From Colwellia maritima (lineage in GTDB: Bacteria > Pseudomonadota > Gammaproteobacteria > Enterobacterales > Alteromonadaceae): 64,000 nt of DNA. The DNA lies in NCBI RefSeq assembly GCF_022669015.1, contig NZ_JAKKSL010000001.1:664059-728058 (forward strand), in the 5' to 3' direction. A program made the translations under genes and the position numbers. Shown piece after piece: positions 1-8,500 of this stretch (position 1 is the stretch's first letter; the number at the start of each line of letters is the position of its first letter). Below the pieces are notes generated by a model that saw only the letters and a list, made by a program, of their open reading frames with translations, was not told where the DNA came from and ran no database searches.

Positions 1-2
1 TT

Positions 3-755
3 GCAACAGGATCTGCGTTTTTTTTGTTTGGTTTTGGTGGCGTTATTCTTTCGTTACTGGTTTTTCCAATAGTAAGGTTAATCTATCTAGGTAAAGAGCA
101 ACAGCGTCGAGCAAGTGCTCGGAAAGTAGTACATAAAACCTTTAAAATGTTCATCGCGTATATGCAGTTAATGGGCATTATGAAGTTAGAAATTGAAAAT
201 GGCGAGTTACTCAAAGCAAGTAAGGGCACTATTGTTATTGCCAATCATCCTTCGTTGATTGATGTAGTTGTACTGATTTCTATTATAGAAAATGCCGATT
301 GTGTGGTAAAGGCAGACTTATGGAAAAACCCTTTTTTAAGAGGGGTTGTTAGTAACACGGGTTATATTAACAACGAGGCTGATCCTGATAAGTTCATGCA
401 AGATTGCCAAAACACCTTTAATGACGGAAATAATTTAATCGTTTTTCCTGAAGGAACGAGAACCACGCCCGGAGAGAAAATGAAATTTAAACGTGGTGCT
501 GCTAATATTGCACTGCGTACTAATACAGACGTGACACCTATACTATTATTTGTAACGCCAACAACGTTAAGTAAAGAGCCGGCTTGGTATCAGGTGCCAG
601 AAAGTCGTTTTACGTTTAAATTAGTGGTAAAACCTGAAATATCAATTAAAAAATATGTAGCCACAGATGTTGTTTCAAATTCGGTAAGAGCACTTACCAG
701 AGACTTACTTAACTATTATAATGAGGAACTCAGTTTTTATGAAAGAGTTAATTAA
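3..755 (+). CDS. PlsC-type lysophospholipid acyltransferase, 5' end cut off by the window (ApeD-like)
   Basis: The open frame runs in from the left edge, so the true start lies outside; the first visible start-like codon is TTG at 24. The protein has the 1-acylglycerol-3-phosphate acyltransferase signature: NHPSLID gives the HX4D catalytic motif, followed by FPEGTRT, the acyl-acceptor block. An acyltransferase of this family is a standing member of aryl polyene clusters (ApeD in E. coli) and probably helps anchor the polyene to a lipid. It overlaps the next ACP gene by 17 bases, which supports one operon. Family assignment is secure from motifs; the exact acceptor is unknown. Confidence 0.85.
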   Translation, partial: ATGSAFFLFGFGGVILSLLVFPIVRLIYLGKEQQRRASARKVVHKTFKMFIAYMQLMGIMKLEIENGELLKASKGTIVIANHPSLIDVVVLISIIENADCVVKADLWKNPFLRGVVSNTGYINNEADPDKFMQDCQNTFNDGNNLIVFPEGTRTTPGEKMKFKRGAANIALRTNTDVTPILLFVTPTTLSKEPAWYQVPESRFTFKLVVKPEISIKKYVATDVVSNSVRALTRDLLNYYNEELSFYERVN

Positions 756-993
756 CCAAGTAAAACAATTGATTATTGAAACCTTAGAACTAGAAGATAT
801 TGAACCTGAAGATATAGCAGATGATGAAGCTTTATTTGTTGACGGATTAGGTCTTGATTCAATTGATGCGTTAGAGTTGGGTGTTGCCATTAAAAAAGCG
901 TACAATGTTAAAATTGATGGTGACTCAGCAGACAGTAAAAAGCATTTTTACTCCGTGACGTCATTATGTCAATTTATAGCTGAAAACCGATAA
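739..993 (+). CDS. apeE: acyl carrier protein, aryl polyene type (ApeE-like)
   Basis: An 84-residue acidic protein with the phosphopantetheine attachment motif GLGLDSIDAL; the modified serine is residue 41. It would carry the growing polyene chain as a thioester. I chose the ATG at 739 rather than the upstream in-frame codon at 721, because this gives the usual ACP length and the peptide MKELINQVKQLI, a normal ACP helix 1. It is the first of two adjacent ACPs, the arrangement found in E. coli and Xenorhabdus aryl polyene clusters (ApeE, ApeF). Which of the two carries starter or extender units cannot be told from sequence. Confidence 0.88.
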   Translation: MKELINQVKQLIIETLELEDIEPEDIADDEALFVDGLGLDSIDALELGVAIKKAYNVKIDGDSADSKKHFYSVTSLCQFIAENR

Positions 994-1010
994 TTAGGTA
1001 TATATTTTAA

Positions 1011-1262
1011 ATGAAAGATAGAAACGATATTTACAAAATGGTAAGTGATATTTTAGTAACCATGTTTGAAATAGATGAAGATGATATTTCAATGGATGCA
1101 CACTTATATGAAGACATGGATCTAGATAGTATCGATGCTGTAGACTTAGTCGTAAAACTGCGTGAAATTACCGGTAAAAAAATTGAACCAGAAGATTTTA
1201 AACAGGTAAGAACTGTCAAAGACATTATTGATGCTGTTGAAAAAATCACAACGAATGAATAA
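1011..1262 (+). CDS. apeF: acyl carrier protein, aryl polyene type (ApeF-like)
   Basis: Second ACP of the cluster, 83 residues, with DLDSIDAVDL; the phosphopantetheine serine is residue 40. It is 17 bases downstream of the first ACP and clearly paralogous. Paired ACPs are characteristic of type II aryl polyene synthases. Start at ATG 1011 gives a standard ACP N-terminus (MKDRNDIYKMVSDIL). The DAR block further along the window contains no ACP of its own (no DarC), so these two may also have to serve resorcinol formation; that is inference. Confidence 0.88.
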   Translation: MKDRNDIYKMVSDILVTMFEIDEDDISMDAHLYEDMDLDSIDAVDLVVKLREITGKKIEPEDFKQVRTVKDIIDAVEKITTNE

Positions 1263-1283
1263 ATAGTTGATGAAAAACTAATA

Positions 1284-1843
1284 GTGATAAAAAATATAGC
1301 GCTAGGACTGGTTTTTCTTTTATACCCATTCATTGTTTATGTTGGGCTAAACTGGTTTGAACCGTCAATACTTGCGTTATTCTTAGTGTCTTTAACCTTA
1401 ATAAGAGTATTTTTTTCTAAGAAGAAAACGGCAATACCATTAATTAAAATAGTTGGCATTAACGCTATTTTGCTTCTTAGTTTTAATGTGTTTGCGAATT
1501 CAACTTTGTTGCTGAAATTGTATCCTGTTGTTATTAATTTTAGTTTTTTCAGTGTTTTTATATACTCGTTTTTTAAACCGCCACTGTCATTACACTTATT
1601 GCGAGTGTTACAGACAAATTAACTGAAAATGCCGTTATTTATACGCGTAAGGTTACTTTGGTGTGGTGCGCTTTTTTCATGCTAAATGGATTTATCGCTT
1701 TATGGACCGTATTTCAAAGTGATGAATATTGGGCGTTATATAACGGTATTATCTCTTATTTACTTATGGGCGTTATATTTGCGTGCGAATGGCTAGTTAG
1801 ACGAAAATTCAAGAAAAATGACCAATCAAATTACATTACCTAA
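1284..1843 (+). CDS. apeG: ApeG-like polytopic membrane protein (COG4648), frameshifted
   Basis: Starts with GTG at 1284 and encodes several hydrophobic segments. The frame is lost around 1575-1583 (Lys-Pro-Pro then a wrong frame ending at 1622). The next frame continues as TVITLIASVTDKLTENAV then IYTRKVTLVWCAFF, and the protein runs to 1843 with further membrane helices (LWTVFQ, YLLMGVIFACEWLVRR). One missing base at the break restores a single protein of about 187 residues. The family always sits between the ACPs and the ApeH ligase in aryl polyene clusters; its biochemical role is not established. The end overlaps the ApeH start, as expected for a coupled operon. Confidence 0.75.
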
Positions 1844-3173
1844 TTCCAGTACCTTTTTTGTTGAACAAAATATTCACTTTCCACAATGGCTAAATTCAGT
1901 TAATTATCATCGGCAATGTTTTGCCAATAATGATGCGGTAACGTGGTTATTGTATTGCGATAATGCCTACCAATTTTCCGTACTTTTTTTTGGCTTATTA
2001 ACGGCGAATAAAAAAATTATTCTGCCGCAAAATGGTACTGTTAACCAGTTACAGCTGTGTATGGAATTGGCTGATGGTTTTGCGGGTGCAGCCGAACTGA
2101 TCCCCACGTTAGCTGCTGATAATGTTGTGTCTTATTGCCCTCAAAGCACCTTACCCATAGCGTCACCGTTACGTATTGCCAGTAATACTGACATAACGCT
2201 TTTCACCTCTGGATCAACCGGTGATGCAAAAGCTATTAACAAAACTTTTCAACATTTACTGAACGAAATAATGCAGTTAGAACATTGTTTTGGCGATAAA
2301 CTTGGCAACGCTACCATTGTTTCTACGGTATCTCATCAACATATTTATGGGCTTTTATTCAAATTGATGTGGCCTATTTGGTTCAGTCGCGATGTTTTAC
2401 TACAACCTTATGAATATCCTGAACATTTGTGCTATGACCATCATAAATATAAGCTGAAAAATATTGCAATAGTGAGTAGCCCGCCCCATTATCATCGGTT
2501 AATCAAAGACAATGTTTACATGGAGATGCGTGACAATATTAGTACCTTGTTTTCTTCTGGTGGTCCGTTAAGTGATGACGCAAGTCGACAACTTGCCGTA
2601 CAGTTAGGGCAAAGCCCAAATGAAATTTATGGAAGTACCGAAACAGGTGGTATCGCATGGCGACAACGATGTCTAGGACAAAGTAATCGTTGGTTACCTT
2701 TTGGCGATATTGAATTGTCTTGTCAAAACACCAGTCAGTGCTTAATGCTTAAGTCGCCTTATTTTGACCATGACGGTTGGTATATCACTGATGATCAAAT
2801 AAAGATAGCCGCTGATGGTAGTTTTGATTTATTAGGACGAGTTGATCGTATCATCAAAATTGAAGAGAAAAGGGTATCACTAGATCATGTGCAACACTGC
2901 TTAAAAGCCCTTGATTTCATTGACGATGCTTTCTGCTTAACGTTGTTAACTAAACGAGGCTTGCAAATTGTTGCTGCTGTCGTTTTAACTGAAGAAGCTC
3001 AAAATGAGTTAGATCAGAGTCGAAATCTTGTTTTTAATCGCCGAATAAAATCTCATTTAATGAATGATTTAGAAGTTATCGCTATACCAAAAAAATTTCG
3101 TTATTTGCCTGCTTTACCTTATAATTCATCGGGTAAATTAAACAAGTTAGTGATGGAGAAGGTTTTTGAATAG
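1818..3173 (+). CDS. apeH: AMP-forming acyl/aryl-ACP ligase (ApeH-like)
   Basis: Member of the ANL superfamily, 451 residues, shorter than typical acyl-CoA synthetases as usual for ApeH. Visible core motifs: A3 phosphate-binding loop FTSGSTGDAKAINK, A5 YGSTETGG, the aspartate block DGWYITDD and the C-terminal catalytic lysine in NSSGKLNK. In aryl polyene pathways this enzyme activates the aromatic starter (4-hydroxybenzoate or a cinnamate-type acid) as an adenylate and loads it on an ACP. It overlaps apeG by 26 bases. With the ammonia-lyase downstream, a coumarate-type starter is plausible here, but substrate choice is not readable from sequence. Confidence 0.87.
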   Translation: MTNQITLPNSSTFFVEQNIHFPQWLNSVNYHRQCFANNDAVTWLLYCDNAYQFSVLFFGLLTANKKIILPQNGTVNQLQLCMELADGFAGAAELIPTLAADNVVSYCPQSTLPIASPLRIASNTDITLFTSGSTGDAKAINKTFQHLLNEIMQLEHCFGDKLGNATIVSTVSHQHIYGLLFKLMWPIWFSRDVLLQPYEYPEHLCYDHHKYKLKNIAIVSSPPHYHRLIKDNVYMEMRDNISTLFSSGGPLSDDASRQLAVQLGQSPNEIYGSTETGGIAWRQRCLGQSNRWLPFGDIELSCQNTSQCLMLKSPYFDHDGWYITDDQIKIAADGSFDLLGRVDRIIKIEEKRVSLDHVQHCLKALDFIDDAFCLTLLTKRGLQIVAAVVLTEEAQNELDQSRNLVFNRRIKSHLMNDLEVIAIPKKFRYLPALPYNSSGKLNKLVMEKVFE

Positions 3174-3514
3174 CAAAGTGATGTTTCCAGAAGTAGATCA
3201 CATAGAGCGCAATGAAGATACATTAACCTTGTCGTTAAGTATTTCTGAGGATGTTTATTATTTTTGGTCATTTTCCTAACGCACCTATTTTAGCGGGCGT
3301 AGTACAAGTACATTGGGCTTTACATTACTTAAATGAATACTTTAACATGCAAGTGAGCGACTATAAGGCTATTGATGCCTTAAAATTTCAAGTGATTATC
3401 GCCCCTAACAGTCAAGTTAATTTGTGCCTTAAAAAAATAAACGATCACAAATTCAGTTTTAGTTATCGTTCTGAAAATGGCAGTCATTCGTCTGGCCGGG
3501 TTGTTTATCAATAA
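3166..3514 (+). CDS. apeI: ApeI-like hotdog 3-hydroxyacyl-ACP dehydratase, frameshifted
   Basis: The reading frame from TTG 3166 (or ATG 3181) gives FPEVDHIERNEDTLTLSLS then SISEDVYYF and breaks at about 3260. One frame over it continues GHFPNAPILAGVVQVHWALH, the conserved FabA/FabZ-type hotdog core with the catalytic histidine in GHFP. The break lies in a T-run (TATTTTTGG), consistent with a one-base indel. ApeI dehydrates the beta-hydroxyacyl-ACP intermediate in each elongation round, working with ApeP. It ends in TAATGA, overlapping the ATG of the next gene at 3514. Apparent pseudogene, probably intact in the real genome. Confidence 0.8.
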
Positions 3515-4275
3515 TGAAATGCTGCTTTGTTATTCCCTGCTATAATCATGATCTTGTTATTAGAGACACAGTCATTGCCTTAACTCAGTATTCATTTCCT
3601 ATTATTATTATTGATGATGGTAGCCAACCGTCAACAAAAGAGATATTAGAGCAAGTAGCGCAAGAATTTGACAACGTACAGTTAATTCAACATGTTGACA
3701 ACGGTGGTAAGGGGGCTGCTATGCAAACAGGCCTAGCTGCTGCTATCGAAAAAAAAATGACCCATGCTTTGCAGGTTGATGCCGACGGTCAACATGATTT
3801 AACCGACTTACAGGCGTTTATTCAAGCAGCAGAGCAGCATCCTAACGATCTTATCAGTGGTCAACCCGTCTACGATAGCTCCATCTCTAAAGGCCGATTT
3901 TATGGTCGTTATATTACCCATTTTTGGGTAGCGTTAGAAACCTTGTCGTTTAAAGTGATTGATACCATGTGTGGCTATCGAGTGTATCCTCTTGCTGAAT
4001 ATAAAACATTAATCAGCACAGCAACATTAGGTAAGCGCATGGATTTTGATATTGAAGTGATGGTGAAATTGATTTGGCAAGGGGTTAACGTGCGTTTTGT
4101 AAAAACCAAAGTACACTACCCAGAATTTGGTTCATCACATTTTCATGCATTTAAAGACAATGTACTGATTAGTAAAATGCATACACGTTTATTTTTTGGC
4201 ATGCTGTGGCGTTTACCCAAATTAGTCTTAAGAAAATTATTTTCAAGTCAATCATCAAAACAATCAAAAAAATAA
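3514..4275 (+). CDS. GT2 family glycosyltransferase (N-terminal half of ApeJ-type)
   Basis: 253 residues with the GT-A fold of dolichol-phosphate-mannose-synthase-like enzymes: N-terminal CFVIPCYNHD, nucleotide-binding IIIIDDGSQPS and metal-binding QVDADGQHDL (DXD). No transmembrane segments are evident. In many aryl polyene clusters a GT2 domain and an LpxL-type acyltransferase domain are fused as ApeJ; here they are two adjacent genes 13 bases apart. The pair is thought to build the lipid or sugar anchor carrying the polyene in the outer membrane. Sugar donor unknown. Confidence 0.85.
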   Translation: MKCCFVIPCYNHDLVIRDTVIALTQYSFPIIIIDDGSQPSTKEILEQVAQEFDNVQLIQHVDNGGKGAAMQTGLAAAIEKKMTHALQVDADGQHDLTDLQAFIQAAEQHPNDLISGQPVYDSSISKGRFYGRYITHFWVALETLSFKVIDTMCGYRVYPLAEYKTLISTATLGKRMDFDIEVMVKLIWQGVNVRFVKTKVHYPEFGSSHFHAFKDNVLISKMHTRLFFGMLWRLPKLVLRKLFSSQSSKQSKK

Positions 4276-4288
4276 TCAAGGTAGGTTT

Positions 4289-5233
4289 ATGAGTCAGAAA
4301 GAAGATCTACATTGGTCAAAATTTAAAGAACGCGGTTCAATGCTCGGTATTGAGGTTTTGGTGTTCATTCATAAATACTTGGGAAACTGGGTATTTAAAG
4401 TGATTTTGTTTCCCGTTATGGTGTATTTTTACTTGTCGGGCAGTATTGCGCGAAACAGTATTCATCATTATTTAAGTAACCTTAATAAACACCAACATAA
4501 TATAACCCTTACGCAAGGGCAGCTGTTTAGAAAAGGCTTTCGCGTTTTCTATAACTTTGGTTTAGCCATTGTGGACAAATTTGATGCGTGGTTAGGTAAA
4601 GTGAATATTGACGATATTGATATCGTCAATAAAGACGCTTATCAATCTTTACTTAACGCCAATGGTGCGGTTATTTTCAGTGCGCATTTGGGCAATATGG
4701 AAGTTTGTCGTGCTATTTTTAGTTCAGGTGAGCATAAGCGAAAACTCAATGTCATCACCTACAATGAGCATACTCCAACGTTTAATAATTTTTTAAAGAA
4801 GGTGAATAAAGACGCGGCAATAAACTTTATTCATATTAATAATTTTGGTCCTGCAGACTCTATTCAATTAAAACAAAAAATTGAAGACGGTGAAGCAATA
4901 GTTATCTTTGCCGATAGAACTTCAGTAAATAATCCTGACAGTGTTTATCAAGTCCCCTTTATGGGTGAAGATGCCCCTTTTGCTAAAGGACCTTTTGCAC
5001 TCGCTGCTATTATGGAATGCCCAGTATTTTTAATGTTTTGTGTGAAAGAAGAAGGCCGTTTTAAAGCCTGTATTGAAGAGTTCGCGCAACCGAAGAAAGT
5101 GAAGAGAAAAGAACGCAATGAATATTTTACTGGGCTTGCAATAAAGTATGCCCAACGATTAGAATATTATTGTCAAAAGTCCCCATACCAATGGTTTAAC
5201 TTTTTTAATTTTTGGCATAATACCAAAAAATAA
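4289..5233 (+). CDS. LpxL/HtrB-family acyltransferase (C-terminal half of ApeJ-type)
   Basis: 314 residues, with one hydrophobic N-terminal segment (KVILFPVMVYFYLSGSIA) and the family motif SAHLGNME, which supplies the HX4E catalytic pair. FADRTSVN and VPFMGEDAPFAKGPF correspond to later conserved blocks of the lauroyl-acyltransferase family. It likely transfers an acyl chain onto the lipid anchor of the aryl polyene. It has a good GGTAGG-like ribosome site before ATG 4289. The next gene in the intact operon is the ammonia-lyase, which begins 63 bases downstream and is interrupted. Confidence 0.85.
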   Translation: MSQKEDLHWSKFKERGSMLGIEVLVFIHKYLGNWVFKVILFPVMVYFYLSGSIARNSIHHYLSNLNKHQHNITLTQGQLFRKGFRVFYNFGLAIVDKFDAWLGKVNIDDIDIVNKDAYQSLLNANGAVIFSAHLGNMEVCRAIFSSGEHKRKLNVITYNEHTPTFNNFLKKVNKDAAINFIHINNFGPADSIQLKQKIEDGEAIVIFADRTSVNNPDSVYQVPFMGEDAPFAKGPFALAAIMECPVFLMFCVKEEGRFKACIEEFAQPKKVKRKERNEYFTGLAIKYAQRLEYYCQKSPYQWFNFFNFWHNTKK

Positions 5234-5295
5234 AAATGACCATAGTATAAACAGCATATTAGAACAAAAGTTGAAATAGCTTTGGAGAGCAATCA

Positions 5296-5398
5296 GTGAC
5301 CCCCCTAAAAATAAAAAGATTTTATTTGGTGAAGGTAATTTAACGATTGAAGATATTGTTAATGTCTCGAAATCATCAGACCCTGTTGCTTTATCTGA
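5296..5398 (+). pseudogene. HAL/PAL/TAL-family ammonia-lyase, 5' fragment (34 codons)
   Basis: A GTG at 5296, preceded by GGAGA at 5284, opens a frame reading KILFGEGNLTIEDIVNVS then KSSDPVALS, the normal N-terminus of HAL-family enzymes. Homology stops at about 5398. What follows is unrelated: on the opposite strand it is a thioesterase fragment. The missing remainder of the gene is found at 15864 onward, so the two pieces flank a ~10.5 kb insertion. The last shared bases, CTTTATCTGA (5389-5398), recur with one mismatch as CTTTGTCTGA at 15864-15873, where the downstream piece begins. Confidence 0.85.
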
Positions 5399-5485
5399 AG
5401 CGACAAGCTCGCCTTTACGATTATATATTTGTCCACGAACCAAACCACGACCGTTACTTGCCGTGGGATACAGCAGAATCACCAT
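5399..5485 (-). pseudogene. fragment of an acyl-CoA thioesterase II gene (tesB 3' region)
   Basis: On the minus strand the sequence reads PTASNGRGLVRGQIY then NRKGELVAS, closely matching the C-terminal block of TesB (E. coli: STSASSARGFVRGEFY then TQDGVLVAS). It stops abruptly where the HAL 5' fragment begins and lacks the last ~11 residues expected for TesB (VQEGVMR-type tail). There is no room for the rest of the gene. The simplest explanation is that the integrative element brought along the edge of a previous tesB insertion site. The identity rests on about 24 residues of strong similarity. Confidence 0.65.
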
Positions 5486-5517
5486 ATTTACACGTTATTA
5501 TGTATATGCTCAAATAG

Positions 5518-5541
5518 CACCTAAATAAACCTATTTAGGTG
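5518..5541. repeat. perfect 10-bp inverted repeat upstream of the integrase
   Basis: CACCTAAATA at 5518-5527 and TATTTAGGTG at 5532-5541 form a perfect hairpin with a 4-base loop (AACC), directly abutting the GTGACC repeat at the integrase start. The position at the end of the element suggests a recombinase accessory site or integrase autoregulatory site rather than a terminator, since no T-run follows. Confidence 0.6.
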
Positions 5542-5558
5542 ACCCATATGGTGACCCA
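5519..5558 (+). repeat. left copy of element-end direct repeat (GTGACC repeat)
   Basis: GTGACCCATATGGTGACCCA at 5539-5558 matches GTGACCTATGTGGTGACCTA at 15763-15782 in 17 of 20 positions. Weaker similarity extends upstream to ACCTAAA at 5519 and 15744. The repeat contains two GTGACC half-units and overlaps the first codons of the integrase frame. Both copies lie just inside the HAL break points, so they are likely integrase arm-type sites or degenerate att sites. Confidence 0.6.
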
Positions 5559-6842
5559 TTCACGAGATAAAAAACTAAATCAGAAAAATGCTGAGGACTT
5601 TAACAACAAAGCTACTCGTGATGAAAGGCTGTGGGGTGAAAATGGTTTACACCTAAAGAAAAAAGCTAAAGGCTGTGCTTTTGTTGTTAGGTTTCGCTCT
5701 CCAACAGGAAAGCGTAAGGATATTACATTAGGTAAATATGGCGTAATGTCTCTTGAACAAGCAAAGAATAAAGCCCTATTAATTGCTAGTGAAGGTTTAG
5801 ATAAGAAAGACCCTTTAGAGGAAAGACGAAAACGAAAACTAGAGTTAGCGAGACTTGAGAGTAGTACGGTTGGGAACTTTTATTATGGCTACTACACAGA
5901 CGTTCAACATAGTAAAAAAGATGGCCAAGGTTCATTACTAAGAATCAAAAAGCACTTTAACTACTGGTTTCATAAACCTATGAGCGAAATAACACCCAAC
6001 GATGTTGATCTATGGTTTCGCAATGCAAAGAAGCAAGGCGCGAAATTCTCAGGTATACAAAGAAATTATGCTGCATTTAAAGCATTACTTAATCTAGCAG
6101 TGAAACAAAAAATCATCAAAGTAAATCCTATTATAGACAAACACCTCAATAAGCCCTTTGAAGAAAATAATGATGATATTAAAGAAAAAGGCGATTCCTT
6201 CACCAAGAAGAGATACAAGGGTTACTTAATGGAGTTGAGCTTAGAGAAGCTGAGCTGATGAACGAGTGTGACGATATTCACTGGATGCGCCCTTTTTTGA
6301 TGGTGTTACTTACTACAGGATTTCGTTCAGGTGATGTATATGGCTTAAGGTGGAATGAAGTTGATCTACAGTTTTCTCACTCAATAACAAAGGTTATAGA
6401 GAAAACCAGTGATAAATACACTAAACCAAGGTCTTTTCCTATAAGTAACGAGTTAGAAGAAGTTTTAATTCAATGGAAAAAACAATCAAAAGGTAAAGGT
6501 CGTGGTTTAGTTTTTCCATCACCATCTAAGCAAAATGAAGGTGGCAGAATGTCTACAGAAGCGTTTGCACTGCATTGGAAAAGAATAAAAGAACTTGGTG
6601 GAGTAGATAGTAAGCTCCATATATATGCCCTTCGTCACAACTTTGCTAGCCGGCTAGTAATGAATGGCGTTGACCTATTCACAGTTAGTAAATTGATGGC
6701 CCATTCAAAAATAAGTACAACCATTGATAACTATGCACATCTAGCACCTAATAAAGCCAGTGAATGCACACAAGCTTTAGTGAGAGGATTCATCGGGAAA
6801 CAACAAGAGACAGCTGATGAAACCTACTTAAACGCATTGTAA
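5539..6842 (+). CDS. tyrosine recombinase / integrase of the integrative element, frameshifted
   Basis: The N-terminal part (5539-6200) has an arm-type DNA-binding domain (LWGENGLHLKKKAKGCAFVV, then KRKDITLGKYGVMSLEQAK, typical of DUF4102 P4-like integrases) and a SAM-like core-binding region. The frame breaks near 6214 and resumes upstream of 6258 (GVELREAELMNEC). The catalytic domain shows TTGFRSGDVYGLRW (first Arg), YALRHNFASRL (second Arg; the usual preceding His is Tyr here), LMAHSKIS and the nucleophile in DNYAHL. The gene lies 140 bases inside the left end of the element, the normal place for an integrase. The GTG/ATG choice at 5539-5551 is uncertain. One missing base at ~6214 restores about 430 residues. 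Confidence 0.82.
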
Positions 6843-7396
6843 GTTTAAAGCCACTATGTAAGGCAATTTATCTACTGAATATTAATAAATCTAATTTCAC
6901 TTTCATCGAGGTGTATTATAAGTAACATATTGTTTTGTTTGGTTTATTGTTTTGTTTGTGAGGTATCAAGAAGACAGTTAAATGTTCAGGTTACATTAAA
7001 AAATACCTCATATAAAATTAATCGAACCTGATCATACTGATCAGAACCCCATAATTTTATTTAAGGTTACAGGTAAAGCCGTTAGTGAGAAGTTATTAAA
7101 TCTACTGTAGATCGTATAGGTTATTTCGTTGAAAAGGAGTGATTTAAAGTCTTGGTGAAGATTGGTATTACTCAAAGGTTTTATGGCTTTAAATCATCGT
7201 TATATTAACCCTAAAGGCTGAACCACGATATAAAAATACTCCATTGATAGCTTAATGTTTGTAACAGTGATTTAAACATTGGCGGTTAAATTATCTAATG
7301 GATTTCGTTCTAGTTTTTAAGTACTTGCTATAGAGCTCTGTAGGTTAGATATTAAACTAATAAAATTTCAACTAGGACCATATTGTTAGTAACAAG
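6843..7396. other. non-coding stretch after the integrase
   Basis: No frame with protein-like composition was found on either strand. The stretch is AT-rich and has runs such as TTTTGTTTGGTTTATTGTTT near 6931-6950 but no convincing promoter, RNA or repeat. It ends at the terminator of the minus-strand gene at 7470-8018. Confidence 0.5.
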
Positions 7397-7428
7397 GAAA
7401 AAGCCGCTTATGATGATTATAAGTGGCT
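7397..7428 (-). terminator. Rho-independent terminator of the minus-strand RepL-like gene
   Basis: On the minus strand the stem AGCCACTTAT (7428-7419) pairs with ATAAGCGGCT (7411-7402) with one G-T pair, and is followed by a T-run (A-run at 7398-7402 on the plus strand). It sits about 40 bases beyond the stop of the gene at 7470-8018. Confidence 0.75.
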
Positions 7429-7469
7429 TAAAGCACGTAGGGAGTTGATATCATCGTGATCTAAGTAGC

Positions 7470-8018
7470 TTACAAATTTATCACATCCATATTTTTGATT
7501 GATTCATCAAGAGTTAATTCGAAGTAAACTAATAAATTATCTAAGGTTTTTCCTTTAGCTACGTCTATTGATTGGTAATATTGCCATAAACCAAGATGCC
7601 TTTTGAACTCTCTATTTGGGATTAAAAGGAAGGGGTTAATCATGTAACTTTTCTTTTTCCCTTTTTTTAAAATATTCTTGTCAACTAGTGTCTTTACGTT
7701 GTTATTACGCTGCATTAGAGATTTTATCATTTTGGTGTAAGAGTCGTCCAATATAAGGCTGACTTCATTTAAATTTCTTCTTGAATCAGGGTACTTTGAT
7801 TCCAACTGATTATTAATTTTTATCATATCTCTAAAATATAAAAAAATTTTAAGTTGAGATTCATTTAGGCTGCCAATGACAGAAAGAGTATCAATTGTTC
7901 CAGAAGGAAACATTTTAGTCGTTTGCCCTGTACCAATCATTGTGTATGCAGGTTTAGGGTCTCTCCAGTACTCATTTTTTGATGTAGTAGCGTTTTTATT
8001 CTTATTTTGTTGACTCAT
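7470..8018 (-). CDS. RepL-like winged-helix protein A (possible replication or regulatory protein of the element)
   Basis: 182 residues. The N-terminal part is polar (SQQNKNKNATTSKNEYW). A central helical region (TLSVIGSLNESQLKIFLYFR) is followed by a C-terminal winged-helix-like block ending LVDKNILKKGKKKSYMINPF then LLIPNREF. The pattern of a helix, a 'gILkk' turn and 'YMINP' resembles the C-terminal half of plasmid RepL-type initiators. It is paralogous to the divergently transcribed protein at 8501-8992: both share P-Y-x-x-x-G-x-G-x-x-T-x-x-F near the N-terminus and the ILK...YM(I/L)NP(F/Y) ending. The family call is tentative. Confidence 0.5.
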   Translation of the reverse strand: MSQQNKNKNATTSKNEYWRDPKPAYTMIGTGQTTKMFPSGTIDTLSVIGSLNESQLKIFLYFRDMIKINNQLESKYPDSRRNLNEVSLILDDSYTKMIKSLMQRNNNVKTLVDKNILKKGKKKSYMINPFLLIPNREFKRHLGLWQYYQSIDVAKGKTLDNLLVYFELTLDESIKNMDVINL

Positions 8019-8500
8019 ATAGCAAACCTCATCTCTTAAAAGCTATCTAATATATAGTAAAAGTGTTTTTAATATATATAAATAGGCTTTTTTACCATAT
8101 TTAATCTCGTGTTTAAACTGATGAAAACTATATTATTGATAGTAAATAATTATATAAACTATTAATTGTATAGGTGGTATTTATATTAACTACTTGTATA
8201 CAAAGAATAAAGTAATTTATTAGAGTCTATATTAATAAAAAAAGAGATATATAAAGAAAGAAAGATATATATATATAAAGAAATTTTTAAAGTTATTAAA
8301 TTAAGAATTAAAGAAGGGAAAAAAATAATTATTGTCCTTAATAAACAGAAAGACACCTATTGTTTAACTACCTTATCTCTTTAACTATTTAAATAAATAT
8401 AATAATTACTATTAAATCAGTGACTTATAATGTTTTTGTATATGAGGGTTATAGGTTTTTTGTGTGTAAGTCTATAATTTTTATATAATTTGGAGGGTCT
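8019..8500. other. very AT-rich spacer between the divergent RepL-like genes
   Basis: About 480 bases with extremely low GC, containing long A/T tracts and alternating TATATATATATA near 8267-8278 next to purine runs such as AAAGAAAGAAAGATA. No coding frame is visible. It must hold both divergent promoters. The composition is what a DNA-unwinding element of a replication origin looks like, but no iteron set could be demonstrated by eye. Confidence 0.55.
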
